Positions 36,984-45,250 of a stretch of 64,000 nt of DNA are shown here, one piece after another. A program made the translations under genes and the position numbers. The first letter of the stretch is position 1; every line of letters starts with the position of its first letter. The notes under the pieces were generated by a model, which ran no database searches, was not told the DNA's origin, and saw only the letters and a list, made by a program, of their open reading frames with translations. This stretch comes from Lachnospiraceae bacterium (lineage in GTDB: Bacteria; Bacillota; Clostridia; Lachnospirales; Lachnospiraceae): assembly GCA_024399135.1 (NCBI GenBank), contig JAKSHY010000001.1, forward strand, positions 310,001-374,000, read 5' to 3'.

Positions 36984-38672
36984 CTAAAAATAAGAATCAT
37001 AAAGTGCTTCAAGCTCATCCCTGCACTCTAAAAACTCTTCACACAAATCAGGATCAAAATGACTTCCACTTGATTCTTTGATTATTTCAAATGCCCTATC
37101 ATAGCTGAAGGCATCCTTATATACACGTTTACTAACCAGGGCATCAAACACATCAGCCAATGCCATAATTCTCGCTTCTATCGGAATATCAGTATCTTTA
37201 ATTCTATCTGGATATCCATTTCCATCCCACTTTTCATGATGATAATGCGCTACATTAACTGCTATTTCCTTAAATGCTTCATCATCTGTATTAGTAAGTA
37301 TTTCATTAACAATAACAGCTCCCTTTGCAGAATGCTGCTTCATTTTTTCATACTCTTCGTCGGTGAATTTTCCAGGTTTATTCAATATCTCATCAGGAAT
37401 TGATATCTTACCAAAGTCATGAAGAGGCGCTGCTCTTACGATGCAGTCACATACTTCATCAGTTAATTCCTTGAATGTACCTTTTAACTGCAGATGATCT
37501 ACGAAAATCCTTACAATATCACTGGTTCTTGCTATATGCCCACCTGTATTTTCATCCCTGCTTTCAACGATATTAGCCATACTCACTATGATGTCGTTTA
37601 AAATCTTTTTAAGCTTCTGAGTCTTGGCATTAACCTCTGTAGAAAGATCCTCATTATAACGTTTAGAAAGTAAATTGTATTTTTGCTGTTCTGTTACATC
37701 ATGCATACTAATGCAGCGAACAAAAACATCATCCTTTTCAATGATTATGGTATTAGACAATTCAATGAACTTGCCTTCAACTGGAAGAACATATTTTTCC
37801 GAGCTTTCATTATTACCTATCCACTTCATAATGAATTCATTCATGGAAGACTGATAATCAAAAATAGGCGTATCAATTTTAACGTCCTTAAGCTCTGGAA
37901 ACCATTCAAAAGCTTCGTCATTTCCTCCAAGGAAACAGTTATCCTCATCTAGCAAAATGAAACCATAGTCAGTTCCCTTTGAAATTGATTCAGCAGCATA
38001 TCCCCATATATCATACATGCTGATTCGTCTAATCATTCCAAGAATTATTACTATACAAACAGCATATGCAAATGGAATTATTTCTACATTAAGATTCAAA
38101 AGTCTTTCAACAATATATGTCCCTGTAACTAAAATCATGGCCACAAGCAACACAATCATTGATTTAACTGATACATCATTTCGCTTCTTAATAGCCTTAA
38201 TAATATTAATAAGATTAAGAGCTATCGCGAGTAACAAATATATGGGGAAAATCCAGTACAAAATACCGTATTCTTTAACAATAACCCCCACTCCATCCTG
38301 GAATTCGAATCTCGGATTTCTATAATATAAGGAATGGTTCTCAACCGTCATAATCAAAGTGTTGATTGCAAGTGCGAACGTAAGAAGTATATTATGGTAT
38401 AACTTTTTTGCTTCGATTTTGCATAATTCAGATACACTCATATAGAGAAAGAAAGGTACAAAGCTTGCTCCTAAATATACAATTTTCTTAGCAAGCAATG
38501 CTTCCCCAAACTCTGTGGCCTTACTAAAAAAAATATATCCATAATTCGTTACGGTTACGCACACAAATAACAAAACAAAATATTTAGATATTCTGTTTCC
38601 GTATGAATATAAAAGCTTAAAAAGGCAAAAAAATGAAATTATAAAGGTTAGAGTGAAAAATCCAGTAATCAT
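36984..38672 (-). CDS. HD-GYP phosphodiesterase with 7TM sensor
   Basis: 562 residues. About eight membrane helices in the first ~225 (HisKA_7TM type), a PAS-like region, a coiled linker with AKTQKLKKILNDIIVSMANI, and an HD-GYP domain with RAAPLHDFGKISIPDEIL and HHEKWDGNGYPD, the signature of cyclic-di-GMP hydrolases. The start ATG lies within the first copy of a tandem repeat; the ribosome site (AAGG, about 12 bases away) is poorly spaced. It is a close architectural paralogue of the protein at 50332-52041. Confidence 0.92.
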   Translation of the reverse strand: MITGFFTLTFIISFFCLFKLLYSYGNRISKYFVLLFVCVTVTNYGYIFFSKATEFGEALLAKKIVYLGASFVPFFLYMSVSELCKIEAKKLYHNILLTFALAINTLIMTVENHSLYYRNPRFEFQDGVGVIVKEYGILYWIFPIYLLLAIALNLINIIKAIKKRNDVSVKSMIVLLVAMILVTGTYIVERLLNLNVEIIPFAYAVCIVIILGMIRRISMYDIWGYAAESISKGTDYGFILLDEDNCFLGGNDEAFEWFPELKDVKIDTPIFDYQSSMNEFIMKWIGNNESSEKYVLPVEGKFIELSNTIIIEKDDVFVRCISMHDVTEQQKYNLLSKRYNEDLSTEVNAKTQKLKKILNDIIVSMANIVESRDENTGGHIARTSDIVRIFVDHLQLKGTFKELTDEVCDCIVRAAPLHDFGKISIPDEILNKPGKFTDEEYEKMKQHSAKGAVIVNEILTNTDDEAFKEIAVNVAHYHHEKWDGNGYPDRIKDTDIPIEARIMALADVFDALVSKRVYKDAFSYDRAFEIIKESSGSHFDPDLCEEFLECRDELEALYDSYF

Positions 38673-38767
38673 ACTATATCTTTATCCTTGAAGTTCATTA
38701 GACGTACTATATCTTAGCCTTGAAGTCCATTAGACGTACTATATCTTAGCCTTGAAGTCCATTAGAC
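38672..38767. repeat. Three tandem copies of a 32-33-base unit across a gene junction
   Basis: Copies at 38672-38704, 38705-38736 and 38737-38767 (consensus on the plus strand TACTATATCTTAGCCTTGAA then GTCCATTAGACG). Copies 2 and 3 differ by at most the last base; copy 1 has a few changes. Copy 3 encodes the end and stop of the FakA-C-like gene, and copy 1 provides the ribosome site and the T of the ATG of the HD-GYP gene. Confidence 0.9.
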
Positions 38768-39036
38768 TGACGTATCATATCCTCGACAACAATGTCATAT
38801 ATTTCTCCGATTGAGTTACAATATTCAAGCAGTTTCCATGGCTCATTAGTATGGAAATGAATTTTAATCATATCCTCATCACCAGCTGCAATCAAACTGT
38901 TTCCCTCGAAATTTTCAGTAATATAATCTGCTATCTCATCTTCATCAAGATCCTCGTCTCTTCTGTCAATAAGAAGCTGTGTATCGAAACGATACGCGAA
39001 CTGATCATCTTCTGCATCAATTGAATTAACACCCAT
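38746..39036 (-). CDS. Stand-alone FakA/DAK2 C-terminal-like domain protein
   Basis: 96 residues. The sequence FAYRFDTQLLIDRRDED...SLIAAGDEDMIKIHFHTNEPWKLLEYC and EDMIRQS matches the C-terminal module of FakA/YloV (DAK phosphatase-like family) without the kinase part. In FakA that module holds a zinc site and binds FakB/DegV. A DegV protein is encoded at 18317-19186. AAGGAGATATTAAA precedes the ATG. Its last ten codons lie in a tandemly repeated unit. Confidence 0.8.
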   Translation of the reverse strand: MGVNSIDAEDDQFAYRFDTQLLIDRRDEDLDEDEIADYITENFEGNSLIAAGDEDMIKIHFHTNEPWKLLEYCNSIGEIYDIVVEDMIRQSNGLQG

Positions 39037-39308
39037 TTTAATATCTCCTTTTTAATTACTTTTTCATTAGTTAGTTTCATTAGTTAGTTTCATTGTTTTA
39101 ACTATGGACTAATGTTTTTTATTAATATTTATAGGTAATATTTTAACATTTTGATAGTTTGCGGTCTATATATGTTTCAGTAAACAAAACGTTATAAATA
39201 TTCTTAATATAAAAAATTTTTAGTCTTAAAATGTCAATTTACGACACTTCCATTCATTACTGTCTTTTAACTATTAAATCATGTGTCAATTTTTCAAAGT
39301 TCCATCTT
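39037..39308. other. AT-rich non-coding stretch
   Basis: Contains a short direct repeat (TTTCATTAGTTAG twice, 39062-39090) and no supported gene. It probably holds the promoter of the FakA-C-like gene. Confidence 0.45.
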
Positions 39309-39610
39309 TCTGACCCACCTTTTTTCTTCATGCGGGTCTAATTCTCAGAGGCTCGCCTTTCTGACCCTCCTTCTTTTCTTCGTGCGGGTCTATTTCGCAT
39401 ACTCTCGTCGTTCTGACCCACCTTCTTTCCTTCGCGTGGGTCTAATTCTCAGAGGCTCGCCTTTCTGACCCAACTATTTTCCCTTCGCGTGGGTCTATTT
39501 CGCATAGACCCGCTTTTCTGACCCTCCTTTTTTCCTTCGCATGGGTCTATTTCTCATAGGCTCGCCTTTCTGACCCACCTTCTTTTCTTCGCGTGGGTCT
39601 AATTAGCATA
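39309..39610. repeat. Six-copy, ~52-base tandem array of imperfect hairpins
   Basis: Units begin with TTCTGACCC at 39309, 39359, 39411, 39463, 39516 and 39568. Each contains GACCCAC, a pyrimidine-rich 13-15-base loop, and GTGGGTC, a 5-7-base-pair stem that is perfect in copies 3 and 6. The linker alternates between a TAATTCTCAGAGGCTCGCC form and a TATTTCGCATA form. The period is not a multiple of three and the frames do not persist, so it is not coding. On the minus strand the loops are purine-rich (GAAGAAAAGAAGG). Confidence 0.88.
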
Positions 39611-39890
39611 TTTATACCACAGTTAATGAGCAAACCAAGGCATAAGTTGTACGAAGTAGGTTGTACAATGCGATTTATATCACATTTAAAATATGTTACC
39701 ATCCCAAAACAGTGGTAATAAATTGATGTAACCTTTAGCTCGTCATATATGGTAAAATCATTTATATTTCGAAGAAGCACGACAACATATAACAAACAAC
39801 AGATTACAAATAATGAATCGCCAATAATGAATTACAAATCGCAAATCACAAATAACAAATTACAAATAAAAAATATATTAAGGTGACATT
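39611..39890. other. Leader region of the 58-residue peptide gene
   Basis: AT-rich, with a 6-base inverted repeat TTACCA-N11-TGGTAA (39698-39720 approximately), and then a run rich in ACAAAT words (39800-39880). I see no supported gene. The inverted repeat could be an operator for the downstream peptide gene. Confidence 0.4.
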
Positions 39891-40067
39891 ATGAACGAAG
39901 ACGAAATAATTAGAATGCTTGATTCATTAACGCAAAATGAAATTTCGAGAATTAAGATAAACGTTGCTGATGATGATTCAGAACAATTAAATATTGAGCA
40001 CCATCATGGACGCTGCGATATCGGAAGCCCTTTTGCCCGAGGATGCGCATTTGATGTATTAGAATAA
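39891..40067 (+). CDS. 58-residue acidic peptide with His cluster and paired Cys near the C-terminus
   Basis: Translated directly; the frame is too short to appear among ordinary long frames. TTAAGGTGACATT places a good ribosome site before the ATG. The product begins MNEDEIIRMLDSLTQNEISR and is acidic in the first 40 residues, then has HHH, then Cys42 and Cys52 in GRCDIGSPFARGCAFDVLE. A leader-like acidic helix followed by a short Cys/Gly/Ser tail resembles a modified-peptide precursor, but no maturation enzyme or exporter is adjacent, so this is only a suggestion. It could equally be a small metal-binding protein. Two palindromic repeats follow its stop. Confidence 0.6.
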   Translation: MNEDEIIRMLDSLTQNEISRIKINVADDDSEQLNIEHHHGRCDIGSPFARGCAFDVLE

Positions 40068-40094
40068 TCATCCATGACATGCAGGCTTCCGTGA

Positions 40095-40200
40095 AAAACA
40101 AATGATTTATTTCACTAAATAAATGATCCTTTGTTAAACAAATCATCTATTTCACTAAATAAATGATCCTTTGTTAAACAAATCATCTATTTCACTAAAT
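40095..40200. repeat. 2.6 tandem copies of a 40-base palindromic unit, probable bidirectional terminator
   Basis: The unit AAACAAATCATCTATTTCAC then TAAATAAATGATCCTTTGTT is repeated at about 40097, 40137 and (partial) 40177. Each full unit folds on itself: AACAAATCATCTATTT pairs with AAATAAATGATCCTTTGTT (small bulges). It lies between the convergent 58-residue peptide gene and the XRE gene, where it could stop both transcripts. Confidence 0.7.
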
Positions 40201-40204
40201 CAAA

Positions 40205-40534
40205 CTATTTAAGTGTATTATAATAAGCCAAAAGTCTCTTGGTTAAATCACCATCTTTTGATAATGATGAAACAAGATCAAACAATTCAGGATTGGCTTT
40301 TTTAGTAATGGTAATTGTTTCAGACTTGGCTTTTTTCGATGTTCCCATTAAATACTCAACTGTAGTTCCGAATCTTTCAGCGATAAAACTAAGAGTCTGG
40401 TACGAAGGAGTTCTATCTCCATTTTCATATCTTCCATATCCCATAGCAGACATATTAAGAGCTCTTGCAGCTCCTGCTTTATTATATCCTAAAGACTTTC
40501 TAACTTCTGCTAATCTTTCTCTATCGAATTGCAT
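40205..40534 (-). CDS. XRE-family transcriptional regulator
   Basis: 109 residues. N-terminal HTH: LAEVRKSLGYNKAGAARALNMSAMGYGRYENGDRTPSYQTL, then FIAERFGTTVEYLMG, and a Lys-rich linker to a short helical tail. It is a phage-repressor-like regulator. It is convergent with the 58-residue peptide gene and has AAGGAGAAGTTTA before the ATG. Target unknown; the peptide gene is a reasonable guess. Confidence 0.85.
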   Translation of the reverse strand: MQFDRERLAEVRKSLGYNKAGAARALNMSAMGYGRYENGDRTPSYQTLSFIAERFGTTVEYLMGTSKKAKSETITITKKANPELFDLVSSLSKDGDLTKRLLAYYNTLK

Positions 40535-40631
40535 TAAACTTCTCCTTGCTCTTTTCTAATATTTTTATTCATTATATCAAAACATCAAATTCTGTGTGCA
40601 CAATATTTTATATGATCAACCAGCAAAATCT

Positions 40632-40717
40632 TTGCTCAATTTTTTCATAACCAAACAATGACTATATTCCACTGTCGTTGCTCAATATTTTCATAACCAA
40701 ACAATGACTATATTCCA
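40632..40717. repeat. 46-base-period direct duplication at the break point of the MATE remnant
   Basis: Forty bases starting TTGCTCAAT and ending TATATTCCA occur at 40632-40671 and again at 40678-40717 with one mismatch. They lie exactly where homology to MATE transporters ends. Confidence 0.85.
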
Positions 40718-40874
40718 TAGAACCAACTGCCGCTAGGCTATCAGGGCTGATAAAAAGACTTACAATTTTACTATCTGTAATGTTATATATTTTTTGGAAA
40801 ATGTTACTCATAAGAACTGGAAGAACAAAAAATATGAGCACCTTATACGGTTTTCCTTTTGTTAAATCTTTCAT
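40662..40874 (-). pseudogene. N-terminal remnant of a MATE efflux transporter
   Basis: From the ATG at 40874 the frame reads MKDLTKGKPYKVLIFFVLPV followed by LMSNIFQKIYNITDSKIVSLFI and DSLAAVGS, the first ~50 residues of a MATE/NorM transporter (normally ~450 residues). Then homology stops and the frame ends after 18 unrelated residues in the duplicated segment. The rest of the gene is missing. The remnant is divergent from the glycosidase gene. Confidence 0.8.
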
Positions 40875-40954
40875 ATGTGTATTTTCTTCTATAAAATATT
40901 GTTGTATAAATGTATTCTTATTATATATTACCATTTTCCACAAGGAGGAAAAAC

Positions 40955-42505
40955 ATGAAAAATACGTCACCAAAATGGCTTGAAGATGCCCTGTTCTACG
41001 AAATCTACCCTCAATCATTTCAGGATACTAACGATGATGGAATCGGCGACTTTAAAGGTATAATTAAAAGACTTGATTATATTAAAGAGCTTGGTGCCAA
41101 CGCTATTTGGATGAATCCATGTTTCGACTCTCCTTTCGGCGATGCCGGATATGATGTTTCAGACTATTACAAAGTTGCACCTAGATACGGAACTAATGAC
41201 GATTTAGTTGAGTTATTCAATGAAGCACATAAAAGAGGCATTCATGTTCTCCTCGATTTAGTTCCTGGACATACGTCAACAGAACACCCATGGTTTAAAG
41301 AATCTCTGAAGCCAACACATAATGAATATTCTGACAGATATATTTGGACCGATAATGTATGGACGGAACCAAAAGGATATGGATCTCTTCGTGGAATTTC
41401 AGATAGAGATGGAAGCTGTATTGTTAATTTCTTTAGTCACCAGCCTGCCCTAAATTATGGTTTCTATAAGCCATCCGAAAGTTGGCAACAGCCTATGGAT
41501 GCTGAGGGACCTATGAAGAATCGCAAGGAAATCAAAAACATTCTTAAATTCTGGTTAAGTAAAGGTTGTGACGGTTTCAGAGTAGATATGGCAGGTTCTT
41601 TAGTCAAAGACGATGAAGAAGGCAAGGGAACAATTATGCTATGGCAGGATATCCGTGAATATCTTGATGAAAATTTCCCTGAAGCCGTTTTAATCTCTGA
41701 ATGGGGCGAGCCAGACAAATCCATCAAGGCTGGCTTTCATATGGATTTTCTCCTTCACTTTGGACCATCTCACTATAATGATTTATTCAGATGTGAAAAG
41801 CCATTCTTTGGTGGGAATGGTGATGTTTCGAAGTTCGTCGAAAAATATATATCTTTGTACGAATCTGCCAACAAGGAAGGCTTAATCTGTATTCCGTCAG
41901 GAAACCATGACATGGACAGATTATCTAGAAGTATTCCTAATGATTTATTAGAAATATCCTATGCATTCTTACTTTCAATGCCAGGTGTTCCGTTCATTTA
42001 TTATGGTGATGAAATAGGAATGCGTTATGTAGAAGGATTAATTTCGAAGGAGGGCGGCTACTCAAGAACTGGTTCGCGATCTCCTATGCAATGGGATGAT
42101 ACTAAAAATGCCGGTTTTTCTGGTGCTTGCGAGGATGCTCTATACATACCTATGGATAATTCTTCTGATCGACCAACTGCTATGTCACAAATGAATGATG
42201 AAGCATCAATAAGAAGTAAAATAAAGAACCTTATCGCTATCAGAAATAACAATAAGGCTCTTAAAAATAGTAGTGATATTAAATTCGTATATGCCCAGGA
42301 AAATGAGTACCCTCTTGCATATTTAAGATTCTGTGATGAAGAAAAAATATTAGTAGTTCTTAACCCATCCTCTAATGAATGTTCATTCCCATGTGAATAT
42401 GTCGCCAAAGATATAGTATATTCATTCGGTCAAAGCGCTACTCTGGATGGTTCAGTTTGCACTATTGCTCCGAAATCTGCCGCATTCATCAAATTAGAAA
42501 AATAG
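40955..42505 (+). CDS. GH13 family alpha-glycosidase, intracellular
   Basis: 516 residues from the ATG at 40955, which has AAGGAGG seven bases before; the earlier ATG at 40910 has no site. It is a (beta/alpha)8 glycosidase with GFRVDMA (nucleophile D211), ISEWGE (acid/base E249) and GNHDMDR (D319), plus the opening FYEIYPQSFQDTNDDGIGD. A C-terminal beta domain follows. No signal peptide, so it acts on imported oligosaccharides; the overall form fits alpha-glucosidase, oligo-1,6-glucosidase or trehalose synthase-type enzymes. No sugar transporter is next to it. Confidence 0.9.
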   Translation: MKNTSPKWLEDALFYEIYPQSFQDTNDDGIGDFKGIIKRLDYIKELGANAIWMNPCFDSPFGDAGYDVSDYYKVAPRYGTNDDLVELFNEAHKRGIHVLLDLVPGHTSTEHPWFKESLKPTHNEYSDRYIWTDNVWTEPKGYGSLRGISDRDGSCIVNFFSHQPALNYGFYKPSESWQQPMDAEGPMKNRKEIKNILKFWLSKGCDGFRVDMAGSLVKDDEEGKGTIMLWQDIREYLDENFPEAVLISEWGEPDKSIKAGFHMDFLLHFGPSHYNDLFRCEKPFFGGNGDVSKFVEKYISLYESANKEGLICIPSGNHDMDRLSRSIPNDLLEISYAFLLSMPGVPFIYYGDEIGMRYVEGLISKEGGYSRTGSRSPMQWDDTKNAGFSGACEDALYIPMDNSSDRPTAMSQMNDEASIRSKIKNLIAIRNNNKALKNSSDIKFVYAQENEYPLAYLRFCDEEKILVVLNPSSNECSFPCEYVAKDIVYSFGQSATLDGSVCTIAPKSAAFIKLEK

Positions 42506-42529
42506 AACCGATCTCACAATATTTTGAAG

Positions 42530-42567
42530 GATCAAAAAGCCCCCTTGGATTACTCCAAGAGGGCTTA
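42530..42567 (-). terminator. Intrinsic terminator of dapF
   Basis: Stem AAGCCCTCTTGGA with TCCAAGGGGGCTT on the minus strand (one mismatch), loop GTAA, followed by TTTTTGATCC. It starts about ten bases past the dapF stop and could also serve the convergent glycosidase gene. Confidence 0.8.
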
Positions 42568-42577
42568 ATATCTGCCA

Positions 42578-43375
42578 TTAAATATTCTCGTCTATTTCAC
42601 CTTCGCAAACGATTGCTGCTGGTCCTGTCATTGTGACAGTATTGTCATCATTAACCTTGATTGAAAGAGTTCCGCCATCGAGGACTACTTTGACCTCATT
42701 ATCTTTAGTACAACGTTTTCTAGCAACAGAGGCTGCAGCTGTAGCACATGCGCCAGTTCCACATGCCATTGTAACGCCACTTCCTCTCTCCCATACTCTC
42801 ATTCTGACTTTATTATCATCAATAGGAGAAACGAATTCTACGTTAACACCCTCTGGAAATGCTTCATGGTGCTCAATCTTCGGACCAATTTCAGTAATCT
42901 TCTCTTCTTCAGCGTTTTCAACGAAGATAACAGCATGTGGATTACCTACTGAAACAGGAACCATTGTAATCTTAGTGCCATCAATGTCCAAGGTTAAATC
43001 GTCTTCTACCTTAACCTCACCCATACCTACTGTTACTTCTTTTACCTTTCCATCCTCAACCTTAAGATCAAGTGTCTTAATTCCGGATAATGTATCAACC
43101 AAGAGGCTTGTTTTATTAGTATATCCTTTGTCATAAACATACTTTCCAACGCACCTTATTCCGTTTCCACACATCTTAGCTTCACTGCCATCGGCATTGA
43201 ATATTCTCATTTTAAAATCAGCGACATCAGAATGACAGATGAAAATCATACCATCTGAGCCAACTCCGAAGTGTCTATCTGAATACTTGACACTAAGGTC
43301 AACTATATTCTCCGGAACTTCTCCATATACATATAAATAATCATTTCCTAATCCGTGCATTTTAGTAAAGTGCAT
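42578..43375 (-). CDS. dapF: Diaminopimelate epimerase
   Basis: 265 residues. Both catalytic cysteines are present: C69 in AKMCGNGIRC and C205 in VTMACGTGACATA. It converts LL- to meso-diaminopimelate for lysine and peptidoglycan. AAGAGGAGGC precedes the ATG. No other lysine genes are nearby, so it is a monocistronic unit with its own terminator. Confidence 0.97.
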   Translation of the reverse strand: MHFTKMHGLGNDYLYVYGEVPENIVDLSVKYSDRHFGVGSDGMIFICHSDVADFKMRIFNADGSEAKMCGNGIRCVGKYVYDKGYTNKTSLLVDTLSGIKTLDLKVEDGKVKEVTVGMGEVKVEDDLTLDIDGTKITMVPVSVGNPHAVIFVENAEEEKITEIGPKIEHHEAFPEGVNVEFVSPIDDNKVRMRVWERGSGVTMACGTGACATAAASVARKRCTKDNEVKVVLDGGTLSIKVNDDNTVTMTGPAAIVCEGEIDENI

Positions 43376-43393
43376 AATAAGCCTCCTCTTATA

Positions 43394-43408
43394 GTATCTA
43401 TTAGATAC
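43394..43408. promoter_or_regulatory. Short perfect palindrome upstream of dapF
   Basis: GTATCTA-T-TAGATAC lies just before the dapF ribosome site. It could be an operator or a small hairpin in the leader; chance is not excluded for a 15-base AT-rich palindrome. Confidence 0.35.
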
Positions 43409-43531
43409 CTTATCCTTTATGTAAAATATAATTCATTTGATTCATATACAATCAACATTCGTAATAATATTTCATATTATTACATATTTCAATAATTCTT
43501 TATCATTTCTCTTAAATTTCTTTAATACATG

Positions 43532-43912
43532 TCAAATCACCGGATAATCCTGATTACATATTTCTTCAAAATTCCTGGCACCAAAATCATCGAACCTAAT
43601 CCAAAAATTGTCTAAATGATTGTTACCATTATTCTTCATAATATATTTGTCAAAATTAAACTCTTCCAATCCGATAGCCCTAAGATGTTCTCTGTAGAAC
43701 ATGCAATTTTCCTGCATCGTTCGTCTCTTAAAAAACGCATTGATACTTCCATATGAAATTCCACATCTTGCCAATTCCCAAGGATAAAATTTTCCTTCAC
43801 TTAGTTCATCCGCTTTTATTAGTTCGCGATTCATTATCTCAAAGTTTAATAACGGCGTATCAATATAATATAATATCCCTTTTAAATTGTTGATTAACCT
43901 AATCTCTGCCAT
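43532..43912 (-). CDS. Partner protein of the HipA-like kinase
   Basis: 126 residues. The N-terminal ~50 contain IDTPLLNFEIMNRELIKADEL; the C-terminal half (NAFFKRRTMQENCMFYREHL, RAIGLEEFNFDKYIMKNNG, DNFWIRFDDFGARNFEEI) matches, from my memory of the family, small proteins or N-terminal domains that accompany HipA-like kinases in Clostridia, which end in a WIR/WIK segment. It starts 18 bases after the kinase gene. It is probably a complex partner or antagonist of the kinase. No catalytic motif is evident. Confidence 0.65.
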   Translation of the reverse strand: MAEIRLINNLKGILYYIDTPLLNFEIMNRELIKADELSEGKFYPWELARCGISYGSINAFFKRRTMQENCMFYREHLRAIGLEEFNFDKYIMKNNGNNHLDNFWIRFDDFGARNFEEICNQDYPVI

Positions 43913-43929
43913 ATTTTAATGTTCCTAAA

Positions 43930-45216
43930 CTAATCTTTTAAATCCTTTAATAGTTCCTGTATTCTTCGAATATATTCACGTGCCATGGAAGTTAAATTCA
44001 AGTCTACATACCTGATATTTTTAATTTCAGGATACAGAGTATTTAATCCATACTTATCATCCAAAAGTTTAATCATATCAAAAGGATCTTCTCCATATGG
44101 AGAAACATATACATTTCGCATTGCCTCATCAAATGTCTTATATTCATCACGATATGAATCATGTTCGAACAATCCCATTCCGTTATCAAATAATAAGGGG
44201 ATTTTGAATTCATTACTTATTGAATCGTAAAACAATCCAAAATTCCTAGTATGCCTGTCAACATTACCAACCAAACAATCAACCACTGCCAAATCAATCA
44301 TATATTTTAGCGTTTCTTCATATGGTATATTGCTGGCTTCAGTAAGCTTTTGGGCACACCAAATCAATTTTTCATTAGCATCACGAGTAATGAACTCCTT
44401 ATCATATGTTGATAATCCAAGGTTATTAATTAAACTTTCGAAAGAGAGAAACTCGAAACCATCTAATTCATAATTTTTCGAATAAACAGCCTTATATGTT
44501 TTATCTAAATATACGACATTGCACATCTTTTGCTCGACACAAGGAATACCAAGCTGCTTGCATATATCAGAAGCTATAATTTCAACCTTCCAGTCATCCA
44601 TTTGTTTACCCGAAATAGTTGCCTGGACTTTAATAAACCACTTTCGGTCTTTAGATAAAGCTTTTGGCTGAAAACCATCTGTATCTGTTCTAGAATATAG
44701 AATATCCTGCTTCGTTATCACGAATACTTTTTCATCAAGAAAGCTTTGACCATCTTCGACTTTTATTTTATTATCTGATTTTTCTAATACATCATTTATA
44801 GAAAATCTATTGCTATCCTCATTAATCCACAATATCTTTTCGTTCGACTCAACATCAATCCCTAACGACTCAAGATATATCTTTTCCAAAAAAAGCGAAA
44901 AATCCTGCCATAAAGGAGACTCTGAAAGTCCAAAAGCATATGTAGAAATTCTATGAAGCATGTTTTCAATTCTAATATCTTTTTTCTGTGTATCAATATA
45001 TATTCTGGTGGCACAATCCCCATCAACTATATAATCAATTTTCAATGTCTCATTATTTTCACTGGATTTTAATCGAGAATAAACTGCCTGTCTGGATACT
45101 CCTAGTTCCTTCGCAATATGAGCAATAGATTCACCATTGTTTTTTCTATTATTAATTTCCAACAAATCACTATCGGATATTCTTGGCTTTCGTCCTGCCC
45201 CTCGCTCATTTCGCAT
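43930..45216 (-). CDS. HipA-like serine/threonine kinase with N-terminal HTH
   Basis: 428 residues. Residues 12-50 are a resolvase/Hin-type HTH (SIAHIAKELGVSRQAVYSRL). Residues about 58-135 (TRIYIDTQKKDIRIENMLHR, AFGLSESPLWQDFSLFLEKI) are a distinct domain. Residues 185-428 are a HipA/CtkA-type kinase: ATP lysine in WFIKVQA (K196), catalytic loop NVDRHTRNFGLF (D320, N325), and metal Asp in PLLFDNGMGLF (D344). So HTH and toxin-type kinase are one chain, where HipBA has them on two. The promoter and ribosome site are covered by a perfect inverted repeat, suggesting autoregulation. The substrate is unknown. Confidence 0.85.
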   Translation of the reverse strand: MRNERGAGRKPRISDSDLLEINNRKNNGESIAHIAKELGVSRQAVYSRLKSSENNETLKIDYIVDGDCATRIYIDTQKKDIRIENMLHRISTYAFGLSESPLWQDFSLFLEKIYLESLGIDVESNEKILWINEDSNRFSINDVLEKSDNKIKVEDGQSFLDEKVFVITKQDILYSRTDTDGFQPKALSKDRKWFIKVQATISGKQMDDWKVEIIASDICKQLGIPCVEQKMCNVVYLDKTYKAVYSKNYELDGFEFLSFESLINNLGLSTYDKEFITRDANEKLIWCAQKLTEASNIPYEETLKYMIDLAVVDCLVGNVDRHTRNFGLFYDSISNEFKIPLLFDNGMGLFEHDSYRDEYKTFDEAMRNVYVSPYGEDPFDMIKLLDDKYGLNTLYPEIKNIRYVDLNLTSMAREYIRRIQELLKDLKD

Positions 45217-45221
45217 AAAAA

Positions 45222-45250
45222 AACCTCCATATCACTATAATATGGAGGTT
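45222..45250 (-). promoter_or_regulatory. Perfect 11-base inverted repeat, probable operator of the HipA-like operon
   Basis: AACCTCCATAT (45222-45232), seven-base spacer, ATATGGAGGTT (45240-45250). On the minus strand the left half overlaps the -10 hexamer and the right half contains the ribosome site GGAGG, seven bases before the ATG. A dimeric HTH protein bound here would block initiation. Confidence 0.8.

Noticed and set aside
39309..39610. CRISPR array
   Set aside because: Units carry their inverted repeat internally, lack unique spacers of constant length, and no cas genes are in the window.
39283..39795. Short frames on both strands across the hairpin array
   Set aside because: The repeat period is not a multiple of three, frames change between units, and there is no ribosome site.
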